Shown piece after piece: positions 16,684 through 25,305 of a stretch of DNA of 57,471 nucleotides. The DNA is taken from the NCBI GenBank assembly GCA_903848655.1, contig CAINGT010000098.1, positions 1 to 57,471 of the forward strand, given 5' to 3'. Every line of letters begins with the position of its first letter. Position 1 is the stretch's first letter. This DNA comes from an uncultured Sphingomonadales bacterium. Lineage in GTDB: Bacteria; Pseudomonadota; Alphaproteobacteria; Sphingomonadales; Sphingomonadaceae. Under the pieces are notes generated by a model. It searched no databases and was not told where the DNA came from. It saw only the letters and a list, made by a program, of their open reading frames with translations. A program made the translations under genes and the position numbers.

Positions 16684-17394
16684 ATGATGACGATGATCCT
16701 GTCTGCGCTGGCGATGACCGTTATCGTCGCGATCCGGTACCTTGCGGTCAGCGGGCTGTTTGCATGGGCGACTGCGCGGGTGCGGCCCGGCCATTACGCC
16801 GGGCTGGGCCGCCAGATCCGCATGGAATTGGGCTGGAGTCTGGTGTCGTGCGTGATCTATGGTGTTCCCGCCGGGATCATTGCGTGGGGCTGGCAACGGC
16901 ATGGCTGGACGCAGATATATGCCGATCCCGGTGCGCATCCGCTGTGGTGGATGCCGGCCTCGCTGGTGGTCTATCTGGTGGCGCATGATAGCTGGTTTTA
17001 CTGGACCCATCGCTGGATGCACCGCCCGGCGGTGTTTCGCGCGATCCATGCGGTGCATCATGCCAGCCGCCCGCCAACCGCCTGGGCGGCGATGAATTTT
17101 CACCCGGTCGAAGCCGCAATCGTCGGGCTGTTCATCCCCGCGCTGGTATTCGTTGTGCCGATCCACGCCGGGGTGCTGGTGGCGGTGCTGGTGATTATGA
17201 CGGTAATGGGCGTGACCAACCATATGGGTTGGGAATTGTTCCCGCGCGGGCTGGTAACGTCGCGCGTCGGCCACTGGCTGATAACCGCCAGCCATCATCA
17301 GCGCCATCACGAACAGTACCGCTGCAATTACGGCCTCTATTTCCGCCTGTGGGATCATCTCGCCGGAACCGACCGTGGAGTTTCAAGACCATGA
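16684..17394 (+). CDS. Sterol desaturase/fatty acid hydroxylase superfamily membrane protein
   Basis: 236 residues with several membrane segments and the eight-histidine di-iron signature of the superfamily: HDSWFYWTHRWMH (from residue 101), HAVHHAS (122-128) and HHQRHHEQY close to the C-terminus. Such enzymes use oxygen to hydroxylate or desaturate lipid substrates at the inner membrane; in sphingomonads this could be a carotenoid, hopanoid or fatty acid, and the actual substrate is unknown. Its stop codon overlaps the start of the next gene (ATGA at 17391). The following DUF2141 protein and MFS exporter probably belong to the same operon. Confidence 0.87.
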   Translation: MMTMILSALAMTVIVAIRYLAVSGLFAWATARVRPGHYAGLGRQIRMELGWSLVSCVIYGVPAGIIAWGWQRHGWTQIYADPGAHPLWWMPASLVVYLVAHDSWFYWTHRWMHRPAVFRAIHAVHHASRPPTAWAAMNFHPVEAAIVGLFIPALVFVVPIHAGVLVAVLVIMTVMGVTNHMGWELFPRGLVTSRVGHWLITASHHQRHHEQYRCNYGLYFRLWDHLAGTDRGVSRP

Positions 17395-17834
17395 CCCGAC
17401 GCCTTATGCTGATGCTGGCGGTGCTGGCCATGCCGGTGACGCTCCATGCCGAACCCACCGGGGGGGCCACGGTGACGGTTGAGATAAAGGGCTTGCGCTC
17501 CACCGCTGGAACCCTGCGCGCGTGTCTGACCGCCAAAGTCGATACATTTCCCGAATGCGAAAAAGACCCGGCGGCGCTGCGGCTGACCGTGCCCGCGCAC
17601 GATGGGCCGGTGCTGGTGTTCCGCCATGTCGCGCCGGGTGCTTATGGTGTGTCGCTGTTCCACGACGCCAACAACAATGGGCGGCTGGACAAGACACTGG
17701 GCATTCCCAACGAAGGCTTTGGTTTTTCGCGCGATGCGCCGGTGCATATGGCACCGCCCAAATTTGATGCCGCGCGCATCGTGGTGGGCACGGCGGACAT
17801 GACCACGGCGATCACGGTGCGCTATATCCTGTGA
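17391..17834 (+). CDS. DUF2141 domain exported protein
   Basis: 147 residues, with a clear signal peptide (RRLMLMLAVLAMPVTLHA) and then a single DUF2141 domain (VEIKGLRSTAGTLRACL near the start, FHDANNNGRLDKTLGIPNEG in the middle, GFSRDA after it). The domain is a beta-sandwich of unknown function found in exported proteins of Bacteroidetes and alphaproteobacteria. The start at 17391 overlaps the desaturase stop, and its own stop overlaps the GTG start of the MFS gene. This coupling suggests a shared, perhaps lipid- or pigment-related, envelope function. Confidence 0.85.
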   Translation: MTRRLMLMLAVLAMPVTLHAEPTGGATVTVEIKGLRSTAGTLRACLTAKVDTFPECEKDPAALRLTVPAHDGPVLVFRHVAPGAYGVSLFHDANNNGRLDKTLGIPNEGFGFSRDAPVHMAPPKFDAARIVVGTADMTTAITVRYIL

Positions 17835-19102
17835 CATCCCGCGCGGCTGAACCCCGCGCGGTGGCCGGGCCGCTTGCCCCGTTCGGCTATCCGATGTTCG
17901 GCGCGATCTGGGCGGCGAACCTGGTATCGAACCTTGGTTCGGTGATGCAGATGGTCGCAGCCGCGTGGCTGATGACCGAATTGACCAGCCGTCATGTGCT
18001 GGTCGCATTGGTGCAAGCATCGAACACCATCCCGATCCTGCTGCTGGGAATGGTGGCGGGGGCTATTGCCGATGCGCATGACCGGCGGCTGGTCATGCTG
18101 TGGGCGCAAGGCTTTATGCTGGTGGTATCGGCGGTGCTGGCGATCCTGGGCTATGCCGGGGTGATTACTCCGTGGGGGCTGCTGGCGCTGACCACGCTGG
18201 TGGGCATGGGCACCGCGCTCCATGGCCCGGCGTGGCAGGCATCGGTGCGATTGCTGGTTGATCGCGCGGTGCTGCCGCAAGCCATCGCGATCAACGCCAT
18301 TGCGTTCAATCTGGCGCGCAGCCTTGGCCCGGCGCTGGGCGGGCTGGTGATCGCGCTGTGGAGCGTCAATCTGGCGTTTGCGCTCAATGCCGTCAGCTAT
18401 CTGGCGATGATCGTGGTCTTGGCGCGCTGGCACCCGGTCATGCCGCCGCCGCCGCTGCGCCTGCCGATTGGCGGGGCGATCATCACGGGAATCCGGTTTT
18501 GCTTTGCATCAAGCCCGATTTCGCGCGTGTTGGTGCGCGGGGCCGCGTTTGGGTTTGGCGCGATGGGGTTGCAAGCGCTGCTGCCCGTGGTGGTGCGGCT
18601 GCAACTGCATGGCGATCAAGCGGGGTTCGGGCTGGTGCTGGGCGCATTTGGTTCGGGATCGGTGCTGGGCGCGCTGGTGGTGAGCAAAGTGCGCCGCCGG
18701 TTTGGCAGCGAAGCCGTGGTCACGGGCGGCACGCTGGCCTTTATCGCGGCGCTGGCGCTGCTTTCGGCAACGCAGTCGCTCAGCCTCGCGATTGTGGCCG
18801 CGCTGATCGGCGGCGTGGGCTGGATTGCGACGATGACCAGCCTGAATGTCGCGATGCAATTGCGCGCGCCCGAAGCGATGCTGGCGCGGTGCCTGTCGAT
18901 CTATCAGGCGATCACGTTCGGCGGCATGGCGCTGGGGGCGTGGGCATGGGGCACGCTGGCTGATTACTATGGCTTGGTCGCGGCGCTGCGGCTGGCGGCA
19001 GGCTGGTTGGCGCTGACGCTGGTGCTGCGGCGGTTTGCGCCGATGCCCGCGCGCGGCGAAGGACGAATCGAACCGAGGGAGGCCACGCATGAACCCGCCT
19101 GA
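17831..19102 (+). CDS. MFS transporter, EntS-like (MFS_3) exporter family
   Basis: 423 residues if the GTG at 17831 (GTGA overlap with the previous stop) is used. It has about twelve membrane segments, beginning FGYPMFGAIWAANLVSNLGS, with the motif-A-like loop GAIADAHDRRLVMLW. This is the family of EntS and related drug, siderophore or metabolite exporters. The C-terminal end overlaps the start of the CitE-like gene by 14 bp. The cargo is not predictable; coupling with the desaturase-like and DUF2141 genes is the only hint. Confidence 0.82.
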   Translation: MTSRAAEPRAVAGPLAPFGYPMFGAIWAANLVSNLGSVMQMVAAAWLMTELTSRHVLVALVQASNTIPILLLGMVAGAIADAHDRRLVMLWAQGFMLVVSAVLAILGYAGVITPWGLLALTTLVGMGTALHGPAWQASVRLLVDRAVLPQAIAINAIAFNLARSLGPALGGLVIALWSVNLAFALNAVSYLAMIVVLARWHPVMPPPPLRLPIGGAIITGIRFCFASSPISRVLVRGAAFGFGAMGLQALLPVVVRLQLHGDQAGFGLVLGAFGSGSVLGALVVSKVRRRFGSEAVVTGGTLAFIAALALLSATQSLSLAIVAALIGGVGWIATMTSLNVAMQLRAPEAMLARCLSIYQAITFGGMALGAWAWGTLADYYGLVAALRLAAGWLALTLVLRRFAPMPARGEGRIEPREATHEPA

Positions 19103-19973
19103 ACCGATGCTGTTGCGTTCGGTGCTCTACATGCCCGCATCGAACCCGCGCGCGCTGGCGAAGGCGCGCACGCTCGATTGCGATGCAGTCGCGCTTGATC
19201 TGGAAGATGCTGTCGCGCCCGAGGCAAAGCCCGCCGCACGCGCCGCGCTGGCGGCAGACGTGCGCGCCGGGGGTTTTGGCCATCGCCGGGTGATCGCGCG
19301 GATCAACGCGCTGGCAACGCCATGGGGCCACGCTGATCTCGCCGCGCTGGCGCAAGTCCCGATTACCGCGCTGCTCGTGCCCAAAGTTGCTGACGCGCCT
19401 GATATTGTCGCGCTGTCAGCGGCGATGGATGCCGCCGGTTATCCCGCGCACGTCGCGCTGTGGGTGATGATCGAAACCCCGCGCGCGGTGCTCGCCATCG
19501 AACGCATTGCCGCCGCAGCGGCCACCACCCGGCTGACCGCGCTGGTGCTGGGGCTGAACGATCTGGCCAAAGATACCGGCATTGTTCAGGCCCCGGGCCG
19601 CGCGCCGTTCGTGCCGGTGCTGGTCAACACCGTGTTGGCGGCGCGCAGCCATGGCCTGATCGCGCTCGACGGCGTGTGCAATGCGATTGACGATTTCGCG
19701 CGGATCGAGGCCGAATGCGCTCAGGCGCGCGATTTCGGCTTTGATGGCAAGACGCTGATCCACCCGGCGCAAATTGCCAGCGCGAACCGCTTGTTCGCCC
19801 CCTCACCCGCCGATCTGGCCAGCGCGCAGGCGATTGTCGCCGCGTTTGCCGATCCGGCCAATGCGGGCAAAGGCGCTTTGAAAGTCGCCGGGCAATTGGT
19901 CGAAGTGCTCCACCGCGACAGCGCCGCGCGCCTGATCGCCACCGCCGCCGCGATTGCCGCGCGCGAAGGATGA
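19089..19973 (+). CDS. HpcH/HpaI aldolase/citrate lyase family protein (CitE-like CoA-ester lyase)
   Basis: 294 residues of the TIM-barrel family that cleaves malyl-, citramalyl- or citryl-CoA-type esters. The metal-binding signature LDLEDAVAP is near residue 40, then ARINALATPWG, VMIETPRAVLAIERI, LGLNDLAKD and the C-terminal DGKTLIHPAQIASAN. ATG 19089 has a good GGGAGG ribosome site and overlaps the preceding MFS gene by 14 bp. Without the CitF/CitD partners it is more likely a stand-alone L-malyl-CoA or citramalyl-CoA lyase than a citrate lyase subunit. Confidence 0.88.
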   Translation: MNPPEPMLLRSVLYMPASNPRALAKARTLDCDAVALDLEDAVAPEAKPAARAALAADVRAGGFGHRRVIARINALATPWGHADLAALAQVPITALLVPKVADAPDIVALSAAMDAAGYPAHVALWVMIETPRAVLAIERIAAAAATTRLTALVLGLNDLAKDTGIVQAPGRAPFVPVLVNTVLAARSHGLIALDGVCNAIDDFARIEAECAQARDFGFDGKTLIHPAQIASANRLFAPSPADLASAQAIVAAFADPANAGKGALKVAGQLVEVLHRDSAARLIATAAAIAAREG

Positions 19974-20041
19974 TGCCCGCTATCTGATCGGGGCGGATTG
20001 GGGTATGGACCGGGGAGACTCCTGCCCGAACGGAACAACCG

Positions 20042-20947
20042 ATGGAAAGCGCGCTTTCGTTTCTTTTTCTGGTGATCGTGCTGCTGGTGCTGGGTACCGC
20101 GATCAGCAGCTTTTTCACCGTGCAGACCGCCGAAGTCGCGATCATCACGCGCTTTGGCCAGTTCTTGCGCGCCGCTCAGCCCGGGCTGGGGTGGAAAGTG
20201 CCGTTTATCGACATGGTTGCGGGCAGGGTCAGCTTGCGCGTCAACCAGATCGCACTGGTGATGGAAACGAAAACGCGCGACAACGTGTTCGTCAAGATCC
20301 CGATTTCGGTGCAGACGCGGGTGCGGCCCGAAAAAGTCTTTGAGGCTTATTACAGCCTGTCAGACCCGGCTGCGCAGATTCAGGCTTATGTCGAACAAGT
20401 GGTGCTGGGCCATGTGCCGGGCATGACGCTCGATGAAGTGTTTGCCAGCCAGTCGAGCATCGCCGCCACCGTCAAACGCGAACTCGATGTCGATATGGCC
20501 GCGTTCGGGTTTGAAATCGTCAACGTGCTGGTCACCGACATCGTGCCCGATGCCAAAGTCAAATCGGCGATGAACGATATCAACGCGGCGCAGCGCGAAC
20601 AAGTCGCCGCCAATGCGCGCGGGGAAGCCGAAAAGATCCTCGTGGTCAAAAAAGCCGAAGCCGAAGCCGAAAGCAAAGCGCTGCAAGGTCAGGGTATCGC
20701 CAACCAGCGCCGCGCGATTATCGAAGGCCTTTCGGGGTCGATCGAAGGCTTTCAAAAAGCGCTGGGCGAAGCAACCGCGCGCGATGTGATGCAGCTGGTG
20801 CTGGTGACGCAATACTTCGACACGCTGAAATCCATCGGCGAAAGCGACCGGACGAATACGCTGTTCCTGTCGCATACCCCCGGTGCGGTCAGCTCGATTT
20901 CCGAACAGATCATGCAATCGCTGGCCGCGACGGATCACCTGAAATAG
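20042..20947 (+). CDS. SPFH (stomatin/prohibitin, band 7) domain membrane protein
   Basis: 301 residues. One N-terminal membrane helix (SFLFLVIVLLVLGTAISSFF) precedes the SPFH domain (EVAIITRFGQFLRAAQPGLG, LVMETKTRDNVFVKIPISVQ). A charged coiled coil follows (AAQREQVAANARGEAEKILV, then KKAEAEAESKALQGQ). Such proteins form ring-like microdomain scaffolds and often regulate membrane proteases. The sequence looks closer to plant HIR/hypersensitive-induced-type band-7 proteins than to HflC. No NfeD or HflK partner is adjacent. It converges with the YeiH gene, with 45 bp between the stops. Confidence 0.88.
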   Translation: MESALSFLFLVIVLLVLGTAISSFFTVQTAEVAIITRFGQFLRAAQPGLGWKVPFIDMVAGRVSLRVNQIALVMETKTRDNVFVKIPISVQTRVRPEKVFEAYYSLSDPAAQIQAYVEQVVLGHVPGMTLDEVFASQSSIAATVKRELDVDMAAFGFEIVNVLVTDIVPDAKVKSAMNDINAAQREQVAANARGEAEKILVVKKAEAEAESKALQGQGIANQRRAIIEGLSGSIEGFQKALGEATARDVMQLVLVTQYFDTLKSIGESDRTNTLFLSHTPGAVSSISEQIMQSLAATDHLK

Positions 20948-20992
20948 TGTGTGCAGCGGAAAAAGCGGGTACGCACTTTCGTGCGCGATGCT

Positions 20993-22087
20993 TTAAAACA
21001 GCACCGTCGCACACGCCAATGCGATCAAAAAGCTGGCAACCGTGGCCGACAGCACCGGGACAGCCGCGCGCCAGCCCATTTGCAACAGCAAGTCCATGCG
21101 CGATCGCATTGCCGTCGCGGTTACCGCCATCAGCAGCAGCACTTTTGATCCGGTCAACGCCGCGTGGCTGGCGGGCAGGGGGAGCGTGATCGCACTGTTC
21201 AACGCCAGCACCACCAGAAACCCGGTGATGAACCAAGGCAGCGCCAAACGCCGCCAGATTGCCGGCGCGGCACCGCTGCCCTGAACATCGTCCATCCCGA
21301 ATGCCACGCTGGCCAATGCCACCAGCGGGGCAAGCAGCGCAACGCGGGCCAGCTTGATGATCGTGGCATAGCTGCCGGCGGCGTCGGAAAAGGCATAGCC
21401 GCCGCCAATCGCCTGCGCCACGTCATGGATCGACGCCCCGATCAGGAACCCGGCCTGGCGATCCGTCAGATGCAGTTCGGTTGCGAGCATGGGATAGACC
21501 GACATCGCCAGCGCGCTCGCGAGCGAAATGCCCACCAGCGTCAGCGCGAATTGCGCCTGATTCAACCGCTCTTTGCCGATCACGCCATAGAGCGCCAGCG
21601 CGGCGCTGGCTCCGCAGATCGCCGTCGCCCCCCCCGCCAGAATGCTGGCATAGCGCGATTGCCCGGCGATCCTTCCGCCTGCGATGGCGGCAAGGAACGC
21701 CGCCAGCATGACCCCCAGCAGCGCCACAAACGGCAGTGCGCCCAGCGCGCCGATTTGCGCCAGCGTGACTTGCAACCCCAGCAGCACGATGCCCAGCCGC
21801 AGACAGGTGCGCGAGGCAAAGTCGAGCCCGCGATGGGTGCGCGGATCTTGCGCGATGAAATTGAGCGACAGCCCGATCAACAGCCCCAGCAGGATGATCG
21901 GAAAGTGGTAATGGTCCGCCAGCCAGGCCGCCGCGGCCGCGCCGACGCTGCACACTGCAAGGCCCGGAAACAGTGGCGCGGGTGCGGCCTTGCCAGGTGC
22001 GGGCGCCGTTTCGGCCAAGTGGATTTCGCCATAGAGATCACCGCCATGGGGCCATGCATCCCAATCGATCGCTTTGCCCTTTGTCAT
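20993..22087 (-). CDS. YeiH/CuyZ-family (COG2855, UPF0324) transporter, probable sulfite exporter
   Basis: 364 residues with about ten hydrophobic segments and the family core (FPIILLGLLIGLSLNFIA, LGIVLLGLQVTLAQIG, SILAGGATAICGASAALAL, GFLIGASIHDVAQAIGGGYA). This family is annotated as putative sulfate exporter. One member, CuyZ, was proposed to export sulfite released in cysteate degradation. It lies divergent from an MFS permease, and their 158-bp intergenic region carries the 22-nt motif also found before the sulfoquinovosidase and TonB receptor. The inferred role here is removal of toxic sulfite from sulfoquinovose desulfonation. Family assignment is firm; cargo is inferred. Confidence 0.85.
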   Translation of the reverse strand: MTKGKAIDWDAWPHGGDLYGEIHLAETAPAPGKAAPAPLFPGLAVCSVGAAAAAWLADHYHFPIILLGLLIGLSLNFIAQDPRTHRGLDFASRTCLRLGIVLLGLQVTLAQIGALGALPFVALLGVMLAAFLAAIAGGRIAGQSRYASILAGGATAICGASAALALYGVIGKERLNQAQFALTLVGISLASALAMSVYPMLATELHLTDRQAGFLIGASIHDVAQAIGGGYAFSDAAGSYATIIKLARVALLAPLVALASVAFGMDDVQGSGAAPAIWRRLALPWFITGFLVVLALNSAITLPLPASHAALTGSKVLLLMAVTATAMRSRMDLLLQMGWRAAVPVLSATVASFLIALACATVLF

Positions 22088-22147
22088 CCTGCCGTGCCCC
22101 TAGCGGAATCTGGCGCATGATACGATCAGAAGGAATCGCATCAGCTT

Positions 22148-22169
22148 TATGTCCCCCGGTGTCATAAGC
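22148..22169 (-). promoter_or_regulatory. Candidate operator of the sulfoquinovose regulon (copy 1)
   Basis: Read on the reverse strand it is GCTTATGACACCG, 3 nt, GACATA. It matches the forward-strand site at 29294-29315 at 19 of 22 positions (all but the 3-nt spacer). The motif is an imperfect palindrome (TATGACA facing GACATA). It lies 61 bp before yeiH and 77 bp before the MFS gene. The likely binder is the LacI protein encoded at 26213-27226. Confidence 0.65.
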
Positions 22170-22245
22170 CTTTCCTTATCCCGGTGACGCGTTACTGTGC
22201 AAGGCAGAAGCGCGCGGGCGTCCGAATTCATGCCGGGAGATTGTG

Positions 22246-23502
22246 ATGGGTGGAGGCGGGAATGGCAGCGGCAATGCCGTTGAAACGGCGGCAGACCGCG
22301 CCAGTCGGCGGCTGATGATCGCGCTGGTGGCGTTGCTGTTCGTTGGCAACGCGCTCAACTATGTCGATCGGCAAGTGCTCGCGCTGCTGAAACCCACGCT
22401 CGAAGCCGAATTCCACTGGACCGATGCCGATTATGCGCACCTGGGATCATCGTTCCAGATTGCGGCGGCGGCGGCGCTGTTGTTCGTCGGCTGGTTCGTT
22501 GATCGGCTGGGAGTGCGGATCGCCTATGGCGTGGCGGTTGCCACGTGGAGCATGGCGGGTATGGCACATGCGCTGGCCTCGACAATGCGCCAATTCGTGG
22601 CCGCGCGCATCGTGCTGGCAGTCGGCGAATCGGTCAGCACTCCGGCCGGGCTAAAGGCCGCTACGCTTTATTTGCCGGCGCGCCAGCGCAATATCGCCAT
22701 CGGACTGGTCAACACCGCTCCCAATATCGGCGCGATCATGACACCCTTGCTGATCCCGCCGTTTGCGCTGGCATTCGGCTGGAAGGCGGCATTTGTCGTG
22801 ACCGGCAGCTTGGGTTTTGCTTGGCTGATCGGCTGGCTGGCGGCCACGCGCAAGCTGAAACCTGTGGGCAACATGCCTGAACGCGCCAAAGTCGAATGGG
22901 GCGTGCTGCTGGGTGACCGCCGTACTTGGGCGGTGATCGGGGCCAAGGCGCTGACCGATTGCGTCTGGTGGTTCGTGCTGTTCTGGATGCCCGATTTCTT
23001 CAACCGCCAGTTCGCGATGAGCCAGGGCGCGATTGGCTGGCCGATTGCGATCATCTTTTCGCTGGCAGCGCTCGGCGCGTTGACCTCGGGCGCGATCTAT
23101 CCGCTGCTGCTGTCGCGCGGATGGACGGTCAATGCCGCGCGCAAGTCATCGATGCTGCTTTACGCACTCGTAGTCATGGCCATGCCGCTGGCGCTGGCGG
23201 TCAACAGCCCGTGGATCGCCGCGATGCTGATCGGGATGGGCCTGTTTGCGCATCAGGGATTTTCGACCAATATCCTTGGCATGACCACCGATATCGTGCC
23301 CGGCGTGCGCGTGGCCAGCGTGATCGCGCTGGGCGCGGTGGCGGGCAACCTGTCGGGCACCGCGATTATCGAACTGGCCGGCTGGTCACTCGGCAACGGC
23401 CACGGCTATATCCCGATGTTCGCCATCTGCGGCACCGCATATCTGGCCGCACTCGGCTTTATCCAGCTGGTCCTGCCCCGGCTTGAGCTTGCCAACGCGT
23501 GA
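22246..23502 (+). CDS. MFS permease (anion:cation symporter/hexuronate-like), candidate SQ or SQ-glycerol importer
   Basis: 418 residues with twelve predicted membrane segments. The start RRLMIALVALLFVGNALNYV and the loop GWFVDRLGVRIAYG, with VGESVSTPAGLKAATLYLPA after it, are typical of the ACS family that brings in hexuronates and other acidic sugars with protons or sodium. ATG 22246 is preferred over GTG 22243 because GGGAGA lies about 7 nt before it. It shares its promoter region and the 22-nt operator candidate with yeiH. An acidic-sugar permease is a sensible importer for sulfoquinovose or its glyceride, but the substrate is inferred from context. Confidence 0.82.
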   Translation: MGGGGNGSGNAVETAADRASRRLMIALVALLFVGNALNYVDRQVLALLKPTLEAEFHWTDADYAHLGSSFQIAAAAALLFVGWFVDRLGVRIAYGVAVATWSMAGMAHALASTMRQFVAARIVLAVGESVSTPAGLKAATLYLPARQRNIAIGLVNTAPNIGAIMTPLLIPPFALAFGWKAAFVVTGSLGFAWLIGWLAATRKLKPVGNMPERAKVEWGVLLGDRRTWAVIGAKALTDCVWWFVLFWMPDFFNRQFAMSQGAIGWPIAIIFSLAALGALTSGAIYPLLLSRGWTVNAARKSSMLLYALVVMAMPLALAVNSPWIAAMLIGMGLFAHQGFSTNILGMTTDIVPGVRVASVIALGAVAGNLSGTAIIELAGWSLGNGHGYIPMFAICGTAYLAALGFIQLVLPRLELANA

Positions 23503-23634
23503 CGGCCTTGTCGGTTAACCGAATGACCAAAACCAGCGCCCACTTTTTTCATCATGATATGGTGAAGCAGATTTCCGTGCGTTCTGATGACTGCGCACCG
23601 TACGGCGTTAAAGAAAAGCCTTGGTTTCGCTATT

Positions 23635-23650
23635 GTATGTAGCTACATAC
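23635..23650. promoter_or_regulatory. Perfect 16-nt palindrome in front of brnT (candidate BrnA operator)
   Basis: GTATGTAGCTACATAC is perfectly self-complementary and ends 7 nt before the brnT start codon. BrnA antitoxins are known to repress their own operon by binding palindromes at the promoter. There is no clear Shine-Dalgarno sequence between the palindrome and the ATG, so the mRNA may be nearly leaderless. Confidence 0.6.
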
Positions 23651-23657
23651 TATCGGC

Positions 23658-23921
23658 ATGGCGATTGAGTTTGATCCGGAAAAGGATGCAGCAAACATTG
23701 CCAAGCATGGCTTTTCGCTGGCCGACGCCGGAATGCTCGACCTCCCTAACTCGGCGGTGATGATCGATGGGCGAAGTGACTATGGCGAAGTGCGGTATCG
23801 CGCGTTCGGCCGGATTGAAGGCGAAGGCTATTGCCTGGCCTTCGCATTGCGGGGAACGGTGCTTCGGCCGATCAGCTTTCGCCGCGCGCATGACAAGGAG
23901 ATGAAGCGGTATGGCAAATAA
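23658..23921 (+). CDS. brnT: BrnT-family type II toxin (RelE-like ribonuclease)
   Basis: 87 residues, the normal BrnT (DUF497) length. It starts with the hallmark EFDPEKDAANIAKHGFSLAD and ends FRRAHDKEMKRYGK, where the conserved Arg and His/Lys region of the family lies. BrnT toxins are RelE-fold RNases that block translation. The gene overlaps brnA by 11 bp, toxin first, as is usual for this system. It sits between the MFS permease and the oxygenase end of the sulfoquinovose operon, with which it has no obvious functional link. Confidence 0.9.
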   Translation: MAIEFDPEKDAANIAKHGFSLADAGMLDLPNSAVMIDGRSDYGEVRYRAFGRIEGEGYCLAFALRGTVLRPISFRRAHDKEMKRYGK

Positions 23922-24177
23922 TCCCGTCGTCTTTGATGACGACAACCCTGAATGGACAGCAGAGGATTTCGCCAGGGCGCAAGCCGGAAGCGACGTGCTG
24001 CCGCCTGAATTCCTCAAAGCGTTCAAGCGCGCGCCCGGCCGACCAAAGGGCTCTACCACTTCCAACAAGTCGCTGGTGTCGTTGCGTCTTGACAATGACG
24101 TGCTGGAAAAATTCAGGGCGATGGGGCCGGGGTGGCAGTCCCGAATGAATGATGCGTTGCGCAAGGCGGTCGGCTAG
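23911..24177 (+). CDS. brnA: BrnA-family antitoxin
   Basis: 88 residues. The N-terminal region is acidic and binds the toxin (DDDNPEWTAEDFARAQ), followed by a Lys/Arg linker (KRAPGRPKGS) and a C-terminal ribbon-helix-helix-like DNA-binding part (VSLRLDNDVLEKFRAMGPGW). This is the DUF4415/BrnA pattern. It neutralises BrnT and is expected to repress the operon through the palindrome at 23635-23650. It converges with the monooxygenase gene, with 27 bp between. Confidence 0.9.
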   Translation: MANNPVVFDDDNPEWTAEDFARAQAGSDVLPPEFLKAFKRAPGRPKGSTTSNKSLVSLRLDNDVLEKFRAMGPGWQSRMNDALRKAVG

Positions 24178-24204
24178 CATTCCCTCGTCCGCGAACGATC
24201 CCGA

Positions 24205-25305
24205 TCACACCTCCAGCGGGCCGTGGGCGATGTGCGGCAGGACGTGGCGGGCGAACAAGTCGGCTTCTTGCGCGTGGGGGTATCCGGACAGGATGAACGC
24301 TTCGATCCCTTCGGCCTGATAGGCGCGCAGTTTCGCCAGCACCTGATCGGGGGTGCCGACAATCGCCGCGCCGCAGCCCGACCGCGCGCGCCCGATGCCG
24401 GTCCACAAGTTGGCTTCGACAAAGCCGTCGCCATCGGCGGCCCCGCGCAATTCGGCCTGACGCCGCACGCCATAATTCATCGCATCGAGCGATTGTTCGC
24501 GGATCGCCTTGCCCGCCGCATCATCGAGTTTTGACAGCAGCCGGTCGGCATAGAGCCGCGCTTCGTCCTCGGTTTCGCGCACGATCACGTGGGCGCGATA
24601 GCCGAATTTCAGCGTGCGCCCGAACCGGGCGGCGCGCGCTGTCATGTCGGCGATGATCGCGCGCATATTGTCCATCGTATCGGGCCACATCAGATAGACA
24701 TCGGCGCCTTGGGCGGCACATTCGCGCGCATCGTGGCTCAATCCGCCAAAATAGAACGCGGGGCACTGACCCGAAATGGTGGTGATGCGCGGCGGATCGA
24801 GTTTAAGCCGGTAAAACTCGCCCTGATGATCCAGCGCTTCGCCGTTGAGCAAGGCGCGCACGATCATCATCACTTCAGTCGCGCGGGCATAGCGTGCGGG
24901 CGATGTGATGGTTTCGCCCGGCATGTCGGATGAAATGATATTGACGTTAAGCCGCCCCGCCGTGCCCGCCGCATTCGGCCCCAGAATGCGGTCGAGCGTG
25001 GCAATGCGCCGCGCCAGTTGCGGGGGCCAGTCTTCGCCGATCCGCGTTGCCCACAACAGCTTGATCCGGCGCACCAGCGGCGCGACCGCTGCGGCAAAGG
25101 CGGTGGTATCAAGGCCCAGGCTATAGCCCGATGGCAGCAGGATATTGTCGAATCCGCCTTCTTCGGCGCGCAACACGATATTGCGGCAATGTTCCCAGCT
25201 TGATCGCAGCGCCGGGTCGGGGACGCCGAGAAATTCATAATCATCATCGCACAGCGCCGAAAACCAGGCGATCTCGCATGACTGTGCTGCGTCGTTGTCG
25301 GTCAT
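24205..25305 (-). CDS. SsuD-like flavin-dependent sulfonate monooxygenase, candidate SQ monooxygenase (SmoC-like)
   Basis: 366 residues of the two-component FMNH2-dependent luciferase-like family, closest by eye to alkanesulfonate monooxygenase SsuD: PAFYFGGLSHDARECAAQGA and FGYRAHVIVRETEDEA align directly. The SsuD catalytic and sulfonate-binding positions appear conserved as R237 and H239 (GYRAHV), R308 (IGRARSGCG) and Y342 (LSGYPH). In the Agrobacterium sulfo-SMO pathway the homologue SmoC converts sulfoquinovose to 6-oxo-glucose and sulfite. Here it is the last gene of an operon starting with a sulfoquinovosidase. The start at 25305 overlaps the reductase stop (ATGA). The obligatory flavin reductase is not encoded in the window. 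Confidence 0.87.
   Translation of the reverse strand: MTDNDAAQSCEIAWFSALCDDDYEFLGVPDPALRSSWEHCRNIVLRAEEGGFDNILLPSGYSLGLDTTAFAAAVAPLVRRIKLLWATRIGEDWPPQLARRIATLDRILGPNAAGTAGRLNVNIISSDMPGETITSPARYARATEVMMIVRALLNGEALDHQGEFYRLKLDPPRITTISGQCPAFYFGGLSHDARECAAQGADVYLMWPDTMDNMRAIIADMTARAARFGRTLKFGYRAHVIVRETEDEARLYADRLLSKLDDAAGKAIREQSLDAMNYGVRRQAELRGAADGDGFVEANLWTGIGRARSGCGAAIVGTPDQVLAKLRAYQAEGIEAFILSGYPHAQEADLFARHVLPHIAHGPLEV

Noticed and set aside
19089-19973. CitE-like gene as part of a citrate lyase
   Set aside because: No CitD, CitF, CitC, CitG or CitX genes are nearby and the protein is linked to an MFS/desaturase run instead.
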